The position numbers were made by a program, and so were the translations under genes. Under the pieces are notes generated by a model, which did no database searches, was not told the origin of the DNA, and saw only the letters and a program-made list of their open reading frames with translations. A stretch of 64,000 nt of DNA, from NCBI RefSeq assembly GCF_003815775.1, contig NZ_CP033926.1, positions 2,976,001 through 3,040,000 of the forward strand, written 5' to 3'. This document shows positions 9,172 through 18,919 of this stretch, one piece after another; position 1 is the first letter of the stretch; each line of letters begins with the position of its first letter. The stretch is from Chryseobacterium joostei. Lineage in GTDB: Bacteria; Bacteroidota; Bacteroidia; Flavobacteriales; Weeksellaceae.

Positions 9172-11616
9172 TTAAAAGTTAAAATTAAGTCTTCCAAAGA
9201 AATAGCTTCCCAACGTTCCCATTTGTACCGGCGCATATTTGAATACTCCATAATATGAATTTTTATAGACCTGAAGATCCGGAAAGACATCCAGTACATT
9301 ATTAGCCCCTATCGTAAAGTTGATGTTTTTTGTGATATCATAACCCACACTAACGTCAGTAACTACCTTTGGCGAAAATTCCTGAACTTCTCCAAAAGGG
9401 AAGCCATCTCTTATTACTTTACCAAAGTAGGTATTTCTCACGAGAAAATTAAATTTTCCTATTCCGTAGTTCAGGCCTAATGATGCTTTGGTCTTTGGGG
9501 AAAGGGTTTCAATAATATTAATCTGATCCGGCCCGAAATATTGATCTCTTGGGGTATTTATATTTTCTGGAAAATGGAAGTCTGTAATCTTTGTTTCTGT
9601 ATAATTTCCGGCAAGGTTTACATTCAAATTTCCTCCACCTAATTTCCAATCATAGGAAACCACAACATCTACCCCTTTGGTTTCCGTGTCTATGGCATTA
9701 GCAAAAAATCGTCCGCTTTCTACCTCATTTCCTTTCCCTACCACATTAGGATCTGATAGTCTTGGATCTGTAATATTTCCGGTAATAACAATTCTGTCTT
9801 TTACTTTAATGATATATCCATCTACTGTAATGAACAATCCTTTTGCCGGTTTTAACGTAAATCCGGCACTTCCGTTAACCGAAGTTTCCTGTTTTAAACG
9901 GTCAAAATTAAGAACCTCAGCCGCCTTACTGTCATTATTAAAAATTCCCTTGGTAACAATCTTCAAACCGGTAGTAGAAATATCTGCATAGGAATTGTTA
10001 AAATACTGCTGTTGAAGTGATGGTGCTCTAAACCCCGTTCCCACAGCAGCTCTTACAGCGTAATTTTTTACAAACTCATACCTTATTGCCAGTTTTCCGT
10101 TCAGGCTATTTCCAAAGTCTGAATAGTTTTCAAATCTTCCAGCAACATCTATATTTAGTTTTTTATCTAAATCATATGAAAAATCAGCATACACCGCCGT
10201 TGAATGCCTGTCCTTTTTCAACACATTACGTGGAGAAAAACCAATAAAGGATTGTGCCCCGCCTACTCCGCTCACTGTAGATCCGTCCACAGCAATGTTT
10301 CCGTTGACATCATATTGGGCATAAGAAGCTTCATCTCCAGCCTTAATCTGGTATTGTTCAAATCTGAATTCTCCACCAAATGCTATATTGAAATTCTTTA
10401 TATTTTTGGAAACATCCAAGTTAACTGTATTTTGCAGGAAACTATGCGCTCCAGCATAAAAACGAGTGGGTGATTTTGCTCCTAAGGAAGCATTATTGGT
10501 ATTACTAATGTTATAGTTGAATGTGTTGCTGCCCAATGTATTACTTAGATCAATCAACCAATTATTCACATTATATTTTGCTCCTACAGCATAGGAAATA
10601 TCATAGATCTGAGAGCCTAAGACAGCCTGAAAACCATTAGGATAGATTGATGAAACTACATTCGAGGTTTCGCTTGGAAGTCTTCTGAAACCATATCCAT
10701 TTCCTTCTTTGATACTAAAACCACCAAATGAATACAGTTTAAATTGTTCATTCAAAGGATATTCTGAATTGAAAAATAACTGTCCTTGCCTGATTTGCGC
10801 ATCCCCAACCTGAAAATTGAAATCATCTCGTGTCAGTCCTCTTTCTTTGATGATATCATCATCATTTTTTCTTGCAATATCCGGATTATCAGCAAATTCA
10901 TAAGCAAAATTATTTCCGAAAATATCAAGGTCATGGTTTTGAGTTCTTGTTGTTTTTCCTCTGTGGCTTAGCTGTAGTGAGAGATTCACAAAACCTTCAT
11001 TTTTTCCAAGAGATGCACCATAGTTGACACCAGCCTGATAGGTATCTCCATCATTTCTTCCACTTAATCCATAGGTTAAGCTTGCTGAAGCTCCGGTATT
11101 TTTTTTAAGGATGATATTGATAACTCCTGCAATGGCATCTGAACCATATTGTGCCGCAGCACCATCCCTCAAAACTTCAATTTTTTCGATGGCAATGATA
11201 GGAATAGTACTTAGGTCCGTTCCCACAGAACCATTCCCAACTGTATTCTGATAGTTCACCAAAGAGGTTGTATGCCTTCTTTTCCCGTTAAGCAATACCA
11301 ATACCTGATCCGGACCCATTCCCCTTAAGGTTACAGGATCAATATGTTCTGTACCATCGGAAGCAGATTGCCTTACAGAATTAAAGGACGGAATAACATA
11401 ATTCAGGAGATCCTGAGCAGTCATTTGCGGTGATGATTTTTGAATTTTATCAATATTAATAACATCTACAGGAACCGGAGTATCCAGTTTTGTCCTTTTA
11501 GCACTTCGGTTTCCTACGATAATAATATCCTCAATTTGTTTTCCTTTTTCTTCCTGCTCCTGGGCTGCAGTTAAAATTGTCCCAAGCAGTAATACAGCTA
11601 TACTTAGTTTTTTCAT
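9172..11616 (-). CDS. TonB-dependent outer membrane receptor (SAM-riboswitch regulated)
   Basis: 814 residues: signal peptide (MKKLSIAVLLLG to about residue 20), a plug domain (about 35-165, with the VEVLRDGAAAQYGSDAIAG segment) and a large C-terminal beta-barrel ending in Phe (FGRLNFNF), as usual for outer membrane barrels. I chose ATG 11616 rather than the in-frame TTG at 11631, since the latter gives a poorer signal peptide. It lacks the N-terminal carboxypeptidase-like domain of SusC proteins and has no SusD partner, so it is a classical TBDT. A SAM-I riboswitch lies upstream and an amino acid permease follows, suggesting import of methionine or a precursor. Confidence 0.92.
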   Translation of the reverse strand: MKKLSIAVLLLGTILTAAQEQEEKGKQIEDIIIVGNRSAKRTKLDTPVPVDVINIDKIQKSSPQMTAQDLLNYVIPSFNSVRQSASDGTEHIDPVTLRGMGPDQVLVLLNGKRRHTTSLVNYQNTVGNGSVGTDLSTIPIIAIEKIEVLRDGAAAQYGSDAIAGVINIILKKNTGASASLTYGLSGRNDGDTYQAGVNYGASLGKNEGFVNLSLQLSHRGKTTRTQNHDLDIFGNNFAYEFADNPDIARKNDDDIIKERGLTRDDFNFQVGDAQIRQGQLFFNSEYPLNEQFKLYSFGGFSIKEGNGYGFRRLPSETSNVVSSIYPNGFQAVLGSQIYDISYAVGAKYNVNNWLIDLSNTLGSNTFNYNISNTNNASLGAKSPTRFYAGAHSFLQNTVNLDVSKNIKNFNIAFGGEFRFEQYQIKAGDEASYAQYDVNGNIAVDGSTVSGVGGAQSFIGFSPRNVLKKDRHSTAVYADFSYDLDKKLNIDVAGRFENYSDFGNSLNGKLAIRYEFVKNYAVRAAVGTGFRAPSLQQQYFNNSYADISTTGLKIVTKGIFNNDSKAAEVLNFDRLKQETSVNGSAGFTLKPAKGLFITVDGYIIKVKDRIVITGNITDPRLSDPNVVGKGNEVESGRFFANAIDTETKGVDVVVSYDWKLGGGNLNVNLAGNYTETKITDFHFPENINTPRDQYFGPDQINIIETLSPKTKASLGLNYGIGKFNFLVRNTYFGKVIRDGFPFGEVQEFSPKVVTDVSVGYDITKNINFTIGANNVLDVFPDLQVYKNSYYGVFKYAPVQMGTLGSYFFGRLNFNF

Positions 11617-11710
11617 CTTTATTCTTGCCAATTAATACTATTTCTCCACAGAACATGCTGCAGATACACAAGACTTCAAGAAATGGAATTCATATAAGAA
11701 TATTGACTTC

Positions 11711-11813
11711 ACTTATCTCCCCCATCGGGTTGGAATTAGCACCTTTACACTTCTGGAATTGTGTCGGTTGCTAAGGTTTCTTTGGGCCAAATCCCTCCAC
11801 CTTTCTTGATAAA
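11711..11813 (-). promoter_or_regulatory. SAM-I (S-box) riboswitch aptamer
   Basis: The minus strand carries the S-box landmarks in order: P1 5' side TTATC with AAGAAAGGTGGAGGGA, then GGCCC, GAAACCTTAGCAACC, the AAGGTGCTAATTCC block, and the closing P1 arm GATAA. About 95 nt separate it from the receptor ATG. I see no T-tract terminator in that interval, so control may be at translation initiation. Binding of SAM should switch off the receptor-permease operon. Confidence 0.93.
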
Positions 11814-11820
11814 TCTACTG

Positions 11821-11850
11821 CAAAGGTAGAGTATTTTTTTAAATATCCAA
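11821..11850 (-). promoter_or_regulatory. Promoter of the riboswitch operon
   Basis: TTG (11850-11848), 19 nt, TACCTTTG (11828-11821) on the minus strand: a perfect Bacteroidetes promoter placed just upstream of the SAM aptamer. Confidence 0.8.
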
Positions 11851-11875
11851 AAAAAGGCACGCCTGCACCAATAAG

Positions 11876-11912
11876 AAAAAAGACCCATGAAAAATTTCAT
11901 GAGCTTTTCAAT
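11876..11912 (-). terminator. Terminator of the FISUMP protein gene
   Basis: Stem CATGAAA / TTTCATG with surrounding A/T runs, about 75 nt after the stop codon of the 11987-13039 gene. Confidence 0.5.
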
Positions 11913-11986
11913 AAAAGTAATTGTAATGAACTATTTTGTATGAACGAAAATTCTAAAGATCTATTGATTGTAATCCTGAGAAATTA

Positions 11987-13039
11987 TTATTTCTTCATGA
12001 TTTTTTTAAAGACAGACTGGCCGTTCTTTAACTTTAGCTCAATCATATATAACCCTTGCGAAAGTCCATTCATATTGATTTGATTATCTGAAAACAAAAC
12101 GGGAACTCTTTGTCCAACAGCATTTACAACCTTTACTCCCTCAATTCCGGAATCCGTCTTTACCATAAGAATTCCATTGGTAGGATTGGGGTAAACATCA
12201 GGGGTTGAACGATTGATATGAGTTTCTGAAGTCCCTAATCCTGCAGTTATTTTAATACATCTTACGGATGCTCCCTGCCATCTTGGTGCGCCTGCCGCTG
12301 CATTGGTAACTGTGGCTCCTATATATAGATATTTTGCACCTGTTCCTGTAGCATTAGAACTCCAGAAATAACCTCTTTGTCCTACAAATGTAAAGCCTCC
12401 CTCAGAACCTCTAAATCCTCCCATCGGCAATTTTAGACTTCCTTCAAAAGCTTTTGTAGGATTCGTAATCCCCTCAATTGGGAGAATATTTGCCCAATCA
12501 GCCTGTGTGGGTAGTCTCCATTCTGGGCCTATTGCCCTGCAAGGATCAATACCAACGGTCTCTGATACATCTGCTAAGTTGGATCCTATCCATTTATCAT
12601 CAGCTGCATTTGTTTCCCACCAAGCAGGACTACCAGTAATATAAGAATTTATACCCTGTACCCCTTTTGGATTATTAACAGCGGGGGATGATGTTGTAGA
12701 TGAATTTCTCAACTGATGCCCGTCATCCCATCTTCCCCATTGAAATAAATCTCCATAGGATTCTGCATCATTGATTGCATTGGCAACCCTTGAGCTTCCA
12801 AGGTTTTGTCGAAGCCAAACTTTTCCATCTCCGCCACGTACCGTAGTATAAGTTACAGGCTGCCCCTGATATGTAAAAGTAACACAACCAATATCTCCTG
12901 TATTATTTCCAGGATCTGTATTATTACAACTCTGAGGAACTCCCGGCCCCTGCTGCGCAAACATTGTACTTCCTGTCATGAGTATCAATATTATCCCTAC
13001 TCCCAGTTTTCTTACTGCAAAATATAAATCTCCAATCAT
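11987..13039 (-). CDS. Secreted FISUMP-domain protein with T9SS sorting tail
   Basis: 350 residues: an N-terminal signal (about 1-28), a Fibrobacter-succinogenes-major-paralogue (FISUMP) type domain in the middle with the IGPEWRLPTQADW segment and a terminal SVRCIK, and a C-terminal type A sorting domain starting VYPNPTNG (about residue 280) and ending KKIMKK. Such tails direct export through the type IX secretion system and anchoring at the cell surface. The gene is divergent from an AraC regulator, a plausible controller. The same FISUMP type recurs twice in the large island protein at 50389. Role unknown, probably surface adhesion. Confidence 0.87.
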   Translation of the reverse strand: MIGDLYFAVRKLGVGIILILMTGSTMFAQQGPGVPQSCNNTDPGNNTGDIGCVTFTYQGQPVTYTTVRGGDGKVWLRQNLGSSRVANAINDAESYGDLFQWGRWDDGHQLRNSSTTSSPAVNNPKGVQGINSYITGSPAWWETNAADDKWIGSNLADVSETVGIDPCRAIGPEWRLPTQADWANILPIEGITNPTKAFEGSLKLPMGGFRGSEGGFTFVGQRGYFWSSNATGTGAKYLYIGATVTNAAAGAPRWQGASVRCIKITAGLGTSETHINRSTPDVYPNPTNGILMVKTDSGIEGVKVVNAVGQRVPVLFSDNQINMNGLSQGLYMIELKLKNGQSVFKKIMKK

Positions 13040-13184
13040 AAATATTATTTTTAATTATTCTAAATTTAATTTAATTTTGCGCAAAAGTACTCCTCGTAAT
13101 TAATTCCGGGTTATCATTTCCCAACTTTTAGTTATCCTATTGAGGATTTGCTTTAAGTTGTACCATAACCGTAAATTTTCTTGT

Positions 13185-14045
13185 ATGAGAAGTGAAAGAG
13201 TGTTTAAATCCGATAACATCGAGATTGTAATACAGGAAGACCCTGATTCTGAAAGGATTTCGAGATCATCTATCCATGAAGGTCAATCAAGCTTTAATCT
13301 TCTTTTTTTATTGAGTCCTAATGTCAATCTGAAAGCTCATGACTGCGGTACACAATTAGTGTTCAAAAAAAATCAATACATTCTTCATTACTCACCCCGG
13401 GAAAGCAATGCTGAACTATGGACTGAGGATCAGGAAAGTTTAAAATATTTGCATATCCAACTCAATTATCGGTATGTTTCAAACCTGATTTACTCTGAAT
13501 CCAATGATGAGGGAGCAGAAATCCTGAAAAGCATGATTCATAATAATTTTGTTTTCCTCCAGAAAGCAACTCCCCCGAATATGACCGTAGAAATGCATAT
13601 GATATTAAAGGAGATTTTAGGTTCTTCTAAAAAGGGAATGATACAGAAATTATTTATTGAAGCCAAGATCATTAAGCTTCTGATCCTTATCTTCGAACAG
13701 TTCAATGAAAAAAATTTGCTGGAATCAACATCCAAGAATCCAGAAATGGTCAAAAAGTTTATTGATGAAAATTACCATCGAAATATTAAGGCAGAGGAAA
13801 TCGGAAAGCTCATGGGGGTTAATCAGAATATGATCAGAAAGGAATTTAAGGCAGAATATCACACCACCATTTCACACTATATTTCGGAACTTAGAATGCT
13901 GAGAGCAAAAAAATTAATCTCCGACAAGGATATTATGATTAAGGAAATCGCCATTGAGTGTGGCTATGAGTACATCCAGAACTTTACCCGTGCCTTTAAG
14001 AAGAAGTTCGGAGTCTCTCCGGAGCACCTGAGGAATAATAAATAG
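13185..14045 (+). CDS. AraC-family transcriptional regulator
   Basis: 286 residues from ATG 13185; the open frame extends upstream only through a TTG. The N-terminal two thirds form an effector-sensing region unlike any I can name. The C-terminal ~95 residues are the AraC double helix-turn-helix (IKAEEIGKLMGVNQNMIRK, then IKEIAIECGYEYIQNFTRAF and the usual FKKKFGVSPEHLR end). It is transcribed divergently from the secreted FISUMP protein gene, with about 145 bp between starts, so it may regulate that gene. Signal unknown. Confidence 0.9.
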   Translation: MRSERVFKSDNIEIVIQEDPDSERISRSSIHEGQSSFNLLFLLSPNVNLKAHDCGTQLVFKKNQYILHYSPRESNAELWTEDQESLKYLHIQLNYRYVSNLIYSESNDEGAEILKSMIHNNFVFLQKATPPNMTVEMHMILKEILGSSKKGMIQKLFIEAKIIKLLILIFEQFNEKNLLESTSKNPEMVKKFIDENYHRNIKAEEIGKLMGVNQNMIRKEFKAEYHTTISHYISELRMLRAKKLISDKDIMIKEIAIECGYEYIQNFTRAFKKKFGVSPEHLRNNK

Positions 14046-14078
14046 AAAAACCGCCTAAAAAAATTAAGCGGTTTATAT
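14046..14078. terminator. Bidirectional terminator
   Basis: Stem AAACCGC / GCGGTTT between the convergent AraC gene and the 94-aa gene, with flanking A and T runs. Confidence 0.65.
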
Positions 14079-14138
14079 ATGTTGTTTTGCTTTGATATTA
14101 CTTTTTCAGAATTAAGGTGAAAAAGCAATGACAATCAA

Positions 14139-14423
14139 TTAATGATGATGTCCGTGATCGTGAATAAAAGGTCCGTTTCCTTTAGGCTGGCTATAGATTA
14201 CCTCTACTCCCTCCTGCTCAGTAATAAGCTTTCTTCTGATATCTTCAGGATCGAAAGGCTTCACTTTTCCGAAGTACTCTTTCAAACCTTCAGTTAGCCA
14301 CATTGGGATTACTAATCCGAAGAACATAAAAATACACCAGAACCCCACTAAGAACATAGTAATGAAGAATACAGTCCATAGGAACTGGTAAAACGGCCAA
14401 AATGCTGATAAAATCGTTATCAT
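14139..14423 (-). CDS. Small membrane protein with His-rich tail
   Basis: 94 residues. The first ~45 residues form one or two strongly hydrophobic segments, followed by a charged cytosolic-looking region (LKEYFGKVKPFDPEDIRRKL) and a C-terminus ending HDHGHHH. The His cluster suggests metal binding but is not proof. The gene precedes (on the other side of 94 bp) the class I fumarase and is read in the same direction, so it could be downstream in that transcript. Function unknown. Confidence 0.75.
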   Translation of the reverse strand: MITILSAFWPFYQFLWTVFFITMFLVGFWCIFMFFGLVIPMWLTEGLKEYFGKVKPFDPEDIRRKLITEQEGVEVIYSQPKGNGPFIHDHGHHH

Positions 14424-14517
14424 ATCTCTTAAAGATTTTAGGCAAAAATAGAACTTTTTTCCTGTTTACACAAAAGATACATGCTCTATTTTCTAATTTA
14501 TTTTAATTTTAAACTAA

Positions 14518-16125
14518 TTAGTGGGCAAGATTTGCAAAGAAATCATTTCCTTTATCATCGGTAATGATGAATGCAGGGAAGTCTTTTACCTCAATTTTTC
14601 TTACGGCTTCCATTCCTAATTCCGGGAAATCTACTACATCTACAGACACAATATTGTCTTTTGCAAGAATAGCAGCCGGTCCACCAATTGATCCAAGGTA
14701 GAAACCTCCGTATTTATTACAAGCATCTGTAACACCCTTACTTCTGTTTCCTTTCGCCAGCATAATCATACTTCCTCCATGGCTCTGGAATTCATCAACG
14801 TAAACGTCCATTCTTCCTGCTGTAGTAGGCCCGAAACTTCCTGAAGCCATTCCCTCTGGTGTTTTTGCAGGTCCCGCATAGTAGATTGGGTGGTTTTTGA
14901 AATATTCAGGCATTGGTTTACCACTATCAATGATTTCCTTGATCTTAGCGTGAGCAATATCTCTTGCTACGATCAATGTTCCATTTAATTTTAATCTTGT
15001 CTTGATTGGATATTTTGAAAGCTCCGCCAAAATTTCAGGCATTGGCTTATTCAGGTTAACCTCAACAGCTTCCTCCAAATGTGGTGGTGTAGCAGGTAAG
15101 AATCTCTTTGGATCTTGTTCCAACTGCTCAAGGAAAATTCCCTCTTTTGTAATTTTTCCTTTGATATTTCTATCTGCAGAACAAGAAACACCCATTCCTA
15201 CCGGACAAGATGCAGCATGTCTCGGAAGTCTGATTACTCTTACGTCGTGAGTAAGGTATTTCCCTCCAAACTGTGCTCCAATAGCACTTTCCTGGCAAAT
15301 TTTCTGAACTTTAGCCTCCCATTCAAGATCTCTGAAAGCCTGACCTGCTTCATTTCCTTCTGTTGGAAGATTATCATAGTATTTTGCTGAAGCTTTCTTC
15401 ACTACTGCAAGGTTCGCTTCTGCTGAAGTTCCTCCAATTACCAAAGCTAAGTGGTATGGTGGGCAAGCCGCTGTTCCTAAATCTGAAATTTTCTCTTTGA
15501 TAAATTCTTCAAGAGATTTTTCGTTCAACAAAGATTTTGTCTTTTGGTATAGGAATGTTTTATTCGCAGAACCTCCTCCTTTTGTAAGGAAAAGGAATTC
15601 ATAATAATCTCCTTTTTTAGCATAAATATCGATCTGTGCCGGAAGGTTTGATCCTGAGTTTTTCTCATCAAACATTGTTAAAGGCACTACCTGAGAATAT
15701 CTTAGATTTCTTTTCTGGTAGGTATTAAAGATTCCACGGCTTAAGAATTCACCATCATCTACTCCAGTGTATACGTTTTCACCTTTCTTACCCATTACAA
15801 TAGCTGTTCCTGTATCCTGACAAGAAGGAAGAGCACCTTCTGCGGCTACGGCAGCATTCTGTAGTAAGTTGTAGGCAACAAATCTGTCATTATCTGTAGC
15901 TTCAGGATCATCAATGATTCTTTTAAGGCTTTCCAAGTGTGAAGAACGTAACATAAAGGAAACGTCTGCCATAGCTTCTTCAGCCAATAATTCCAATCCT
16001 TTTGGGTCAACTGTCAAAATTTCTCTGTCACCCAGTTTTTCAACCTTTACATAATCTGATGTAAGTTTTTTATACACCGTATCATCCTTCTGAATCGGAT
16101 ACGGATCCTGATATCTAAAGTCCAT
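14518..16125 (-). CDS. fumA: Class I (iron-sulfur) fumarate hydratase
   Basis: Interconverts fumarate and malate in the TCA cycle using an oxygen-labile 4Fe-4S cluster. The 535 residues give the full fused form (alpha plus beta regions). Cluster-ligand candidates are the Cys in [18 protein letters not shown] and [10 protein letters not shown], in family order. A TATTTTTG box at 16143-16150 sits 17 nt before the ATG. It is transcribed divergently from a class II fumarase gene, so the cell encodes both Fe-S and Fe-independent enzymes from one intergenic region. Confidence 0.97.
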   Translation of the reverse strand: MDFRYQDPYPIQKDDTVYKKLTSDYVKVEKLGDREILTVDPKGLELLAEEAMADVSFMLRSSHLESLKRIIDDPEATDNDRFVAYNLLQNAAVAAEGALPSCQDTGTAIVMGKKGENVYTGVDDGEFLSRGIFNTYQKRNLRYSQVVPLTMFDEKNSGSNLPAQIDIYAKKGDYYEFLFLTKGGGSANKTFLYQKTKSLLNEKSLEEFIKEKISDLGTAACPPYHLALVIGGTSAEANLAVVKKASAKYYDNLPTEGNEAGQAFRDLEWEAKVQKICQESAIGAQFGGKYLTHDVRVIRLPRHAASCPVGMGVSCSADRNIKGKITKEGIFLEQLEQDPKRFLPATPPHLEEAVEVNLNKPMPEILAELSKYPIKTRLKLNGTLIVARDIAHAKIKEIIDSGKPMPEYFKNHPIYYAGPAKTPEGMASGSFGPTTAGRMDVYVDEFQSHGGSMIMLAKGNRSKGVTDACNKYGGFYLGSIGGPAAILAKDNIVSVDVVDFPELGMEAVRKIEVKDFPAFIITDDKGNDFFANLAH

Positions 16126-16262
16126 TCAATTTTTTGTTTGTACAAAAATACGGCTCCTCATAAAAAATATGAGCAAAATCAGTCATTTAGATTGATATTT
16201 ATAATGATTATAAATTGCGAATTTCTGCGGTTATCAGTAACTTTATAAAAATTTCAATCACA

Positions 16263-17657
16263 ATGAATTACAGAATAGAAAAAGACACCATGGGAGATGT
16301 GCAGGTACCTGCAGACAAACTTTGGGGAGCACAAACAGAACGTTCAAGAAACAATTTTAAAATTGGCCCTGAGGGATCAATGCCCCATGAAATCATTGAA
16401 GCTTTTGCCTATCTAAAAAAAGCAGCAGCTTATACCAATGCTGATTTAGGGGTACTTTCTCCTGAAAAAAGAGATATGATTGCCAAGGTTTGTGATGAAA
16501 TCCTTGAGGGAAAGCTTAACGATCAGTTTCCTTTGGTGATCTGGCAGACGGGTTCGGGAACACAATCGAATATGAATGTTAATGAAGTTGTTTCCAACAG
16601 AGCACATGTTAATAATGGAGGAACGTTAGGTGACAAGTCTGAAATTCATCCCAACGATGATGTTAACAAATCTCAGTCATCCAATGACACTTATCCTACT
16701 GCCATGCATATTGCAGCTTATAAAAAAGTAGTAGAGACAACCATTCCTGCCGTTGAAAAGTTAAAAAATACTCTTTCTGAAAAATCCAAAGCGTTCAAGG
16801 ATGTGGTAAAAATCGGAAGAACCCACCTGATGGATGCGACTCCGCTTACATTGGGACAGGAGTTTTCGGGCTACGTGGCTCAATTGGAATTTGGCTTAAG
16901 AGCCTTAAAAAATACCTTGCCACACCTTGCTGAACTTGCTCTTGGAGGTACGGCTGTAGGGACAGGATTGAATACACCAAACGGTTATGATGTAAAGGTT
17001 GCTGAATATATTGCCCAATTTACCAGTCACCCGTTTATCACAGCAGAGAATAAATTTGAGGCATTGGCAGCTCATGATGCTATTGTGGAAAGTCATGGAG
17101 CATTAAAGCAGCTTGCTGTTTCGTTATTTAAAATTGCTCAGGATATTAGATTGCTGGCATCAGGGCCACGTTCCGGAATCGGGGAAATTCATATTCCTGA
17201 AAACGAGCCGGGATCATCCATTATGCCTGGTAAAGTAAATCCTACTCAAAATGAAGCCTTAACAATGGTTTGTGCTCAGGTTCTGGGAAATGACACTACC
17301 ATTTCATTTGCCGGCACTCAAGGAAATTACGAACTGAATGTCTTCAAACCGGTAATGGCTTATAACTTCCTACAATCTGCGCAATTAATTGCTGATGCAT
17401 GTATTTCATTTAATGATCATTGTGCAGTGGGTATTGAGCCAAACCATGAGAGAATTAAAGAACTCGTTGACAAATCATTAATGCTTGTAACGGCTTTAAA
17501 TCCTCACATTGGATATGAAAATGCTGCAAAAATTGCAAAAACTGCCCATAAAAATGGCACAACATTAAAAGAAGAAGCCATCAATCTAGGCCTTTTAACA
17601 GCTGAACAATTCGATGAATGGGTAAAACCGGAAGATATGGTTGGTAGTTTAAAATAA
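16263..17657 (+). CDS. fumC: Class II fumarate hydratase
   Basis: Iron-independent fumarase of the aspartase/fumarase superfamily, 464 residues from ATG 16263 (upstream codons in this frame begin only with TTG). Signatures include [13 protein letters not shown] (about 100-112) and the superfamily loop [13 protein letters not shown] (about 318-330). It duplicates the reaction of the divergent class I enzyme; in other bacteria FumC is the oxidant- and iron-starvation-tolerant form. A bidirectional terminator follows. Confidence 0.97.
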   Translation: MNYRIEKDTMGDVQVPADKLWGAQTERSRNNFKIGPEGSMPHEIIEAFAYLKKAAAYTNADLGVLSPEKRDMIAKVCDEILEGKLNDQFPLVIWQTGSGTQSNMNVNEVVSNRAHVNNGGTLGDKSEIHPNDDVNKSQSSNDTYPTAMHIAAYKKVVETTIPAVEKLKNTLSEKSKAFKDVVKIGRTHLMDATPLTLGQEFSGYVAQLEFGLRALKNTLPHLAELALGGTAVGTGLNTPNGYDVKVAEYIAQFTSHPFITAENKFEALAAHDAIVESHGALKQLAVSLFKIAQDIRLLASGPRSGIGEIHIPENEPGSSIMPGKVNPTQNEALTMVCAQVLGNDTTISFAGTQGNYELNVFKPVMAYNFLQSAQLIADACISFNDHCAVGIEPNHERIKELVDKSLMLVTALNPHIGYENAAKIAKTAHKNGTTLKEEAINLGLLTAEQFDEWVKPEDMVGSLK

Positions 17658-17682
17658 TTTTAGAATATAGATTAAATAGTAA

Positions 17683-17711
17683 AAAGCCTCGAAAATTTCG
17701 GGGCTTTTTAT
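17683..17711. terminator. Bidirectional terminator
   Basis: Stem AAAAGCC / GGCTTTT around an A/T-rich loop, between the convergent fumC and DyP peroxidase genes. Confidence 0.7.
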
Positions 17712-17777
17712 ATTAGTCAGAGATTCTATTCAATCGTGATAGGATGATTGGTAGAATATTAGCTTAATCGTTTATAT

Positions 17778-18716
17778 TTATCCTGAAAAGTCATCCAGCA
17801 TATTTCTGGTAGGAACAAAGAAAAGCGTTCCCGTAACGGCTGTACTAAAATCCAATATTCTGTCATAGTTTCCCGGAGGGTTTCCAATAAACATATTGGT
17901 CAGCATTTTATTTGTGGTGGTAAATGTACTTGCATAGGAAATAAAATAAGTTCCAAACTCATTGGTGGACGGATTTCCAAAAGGCATATTATCTCTTACA
18001 ATCTTTAATTCTTCGCCATTTTCACCTTCAATATTGGCCAAGGCAATGTGAGAATTGGATGGCTTCACATCATCAGACATTTCAATATCATTTTCCTTGG
18101 ATCTTCCGATTACTTTTTCCTGATCTTCTTTGGTAAGGCTTTTCCAAGCGTCCATATTATGAAGATACTTCTGAACGAACAGATAACTTCCGCCTTTATA
18201 CTGAAGATCTTCGTCTCCGATCTTTGCAAAATAGTCACGATCATCTCCGTGTGGATTCTCTGTACCATCCACAAAACCAAGGATAGATCTTGCATCCCAA
18301 TATTTAAATCCGTGAATTTCCAAGATACTTTCCGCAACAGGTTTCAATAGCTTTGATATTTCAATGGCCATATCAAAGATCAGGCTTTTGTTATCTGCCC
18401 TTAAATGAAAATGAAGATCTCCCGGTGTAGAAACGGCAGTATGCTTTTCTCCTTTTATTTCTTTAAAATTTGCTAGTTCTTTGGGTGCAGGTGTTGGAAG
18501 TTCCAGTTTTTTCCAGGCTTCGGCACCTATTCCCATCACACAACTTACCCTACTGTCCGGAAATCTGTTGAAACCCGAATTATTAAGGTTTAGCACCAAG
18601 GCACATAGATTCTGAAAAGCATCTTTTAGCTGGGGACTATCATGAAGTTTCCAGACCATAAAGATGGTATTACTGTTAGGATAATCAGTTACATTTTGTG
18701 ATTCTATCGTACTCAT
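17778..18716 (-). CDS. DyP-type heme peroxidase
   Basis: 312 residues of the dye-decolourising peroxidase family. The family GxxDG motif is present as GFVDGTENP at 147-155, and a conserved His candidate for heme ligation lies in SNSHIAL near residue 223. There is no Tat signal, so it is probably cytosolic, and no encapsulin gene or encapsulin-targeting partner is adjacent. It lies beside two fumarases of differing oxidant sensitivity, but shared regulation cannot be shown. Confidence 0.93.
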   Translation of the reverse strand: MSTIESQNVTDYPNSNTIFMVWKLHDSPQLKDAFQNLCALVLNLNNSGFNRFPDSRVSCVMGIGAEAWKKLELPTPAPKELANFKEIKGEKHTAVSTPGDLHFHLRADNKSLIFDMAIEISKLLKPVAESILEIHGFKYWDARSILGFVDGTENPHGDDRDYFAKIGDEDLQYKGGSYLFVQKYLHNMDAWKSLTKEDQEKVIGRSKENDIEMSDDVKPSNSHIALANIEGENGEELKIVRDNMPFGNPSTNEFGTYFISYASTFTTTNKMLTNMFIGNPPGNYDRILDFSTAVTGTLFFVPTRNMLDDFSG

Positions 18717-18919
18717 CTATCTTTTTGTAGTAAAGTTATTTAAACTTATCAGAGAATTCAACGGTGTACGATAAAAAATCTTTAATTTTTAATGCTTAAA
18801 AATAGGGGATGCTTTCAAAACACAAATCTTCTTCAGGAGTAAAGAATATAGCTTTCTCCACAGATTTTTAAATCTTGAAACTACTCTCAGAATAATTTGG
18901 GGTAGAGAATATTACGGTA

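Noticed and set aside
12220..12235. AACGATTGAT inside the FISUMP gene as a further TetR site
   Set aside because: Only half of the palindrome matches and it is within coding sequence.
13140..13184. Upstream extension of the AraC regulator
   Set aside because: It would need a TTG start and adds 15 residues unlike the family; ATG at 13185 is preferred. The same logic was used for fumC, recN, the TonB receptor and the prolyl oligopeptidase.
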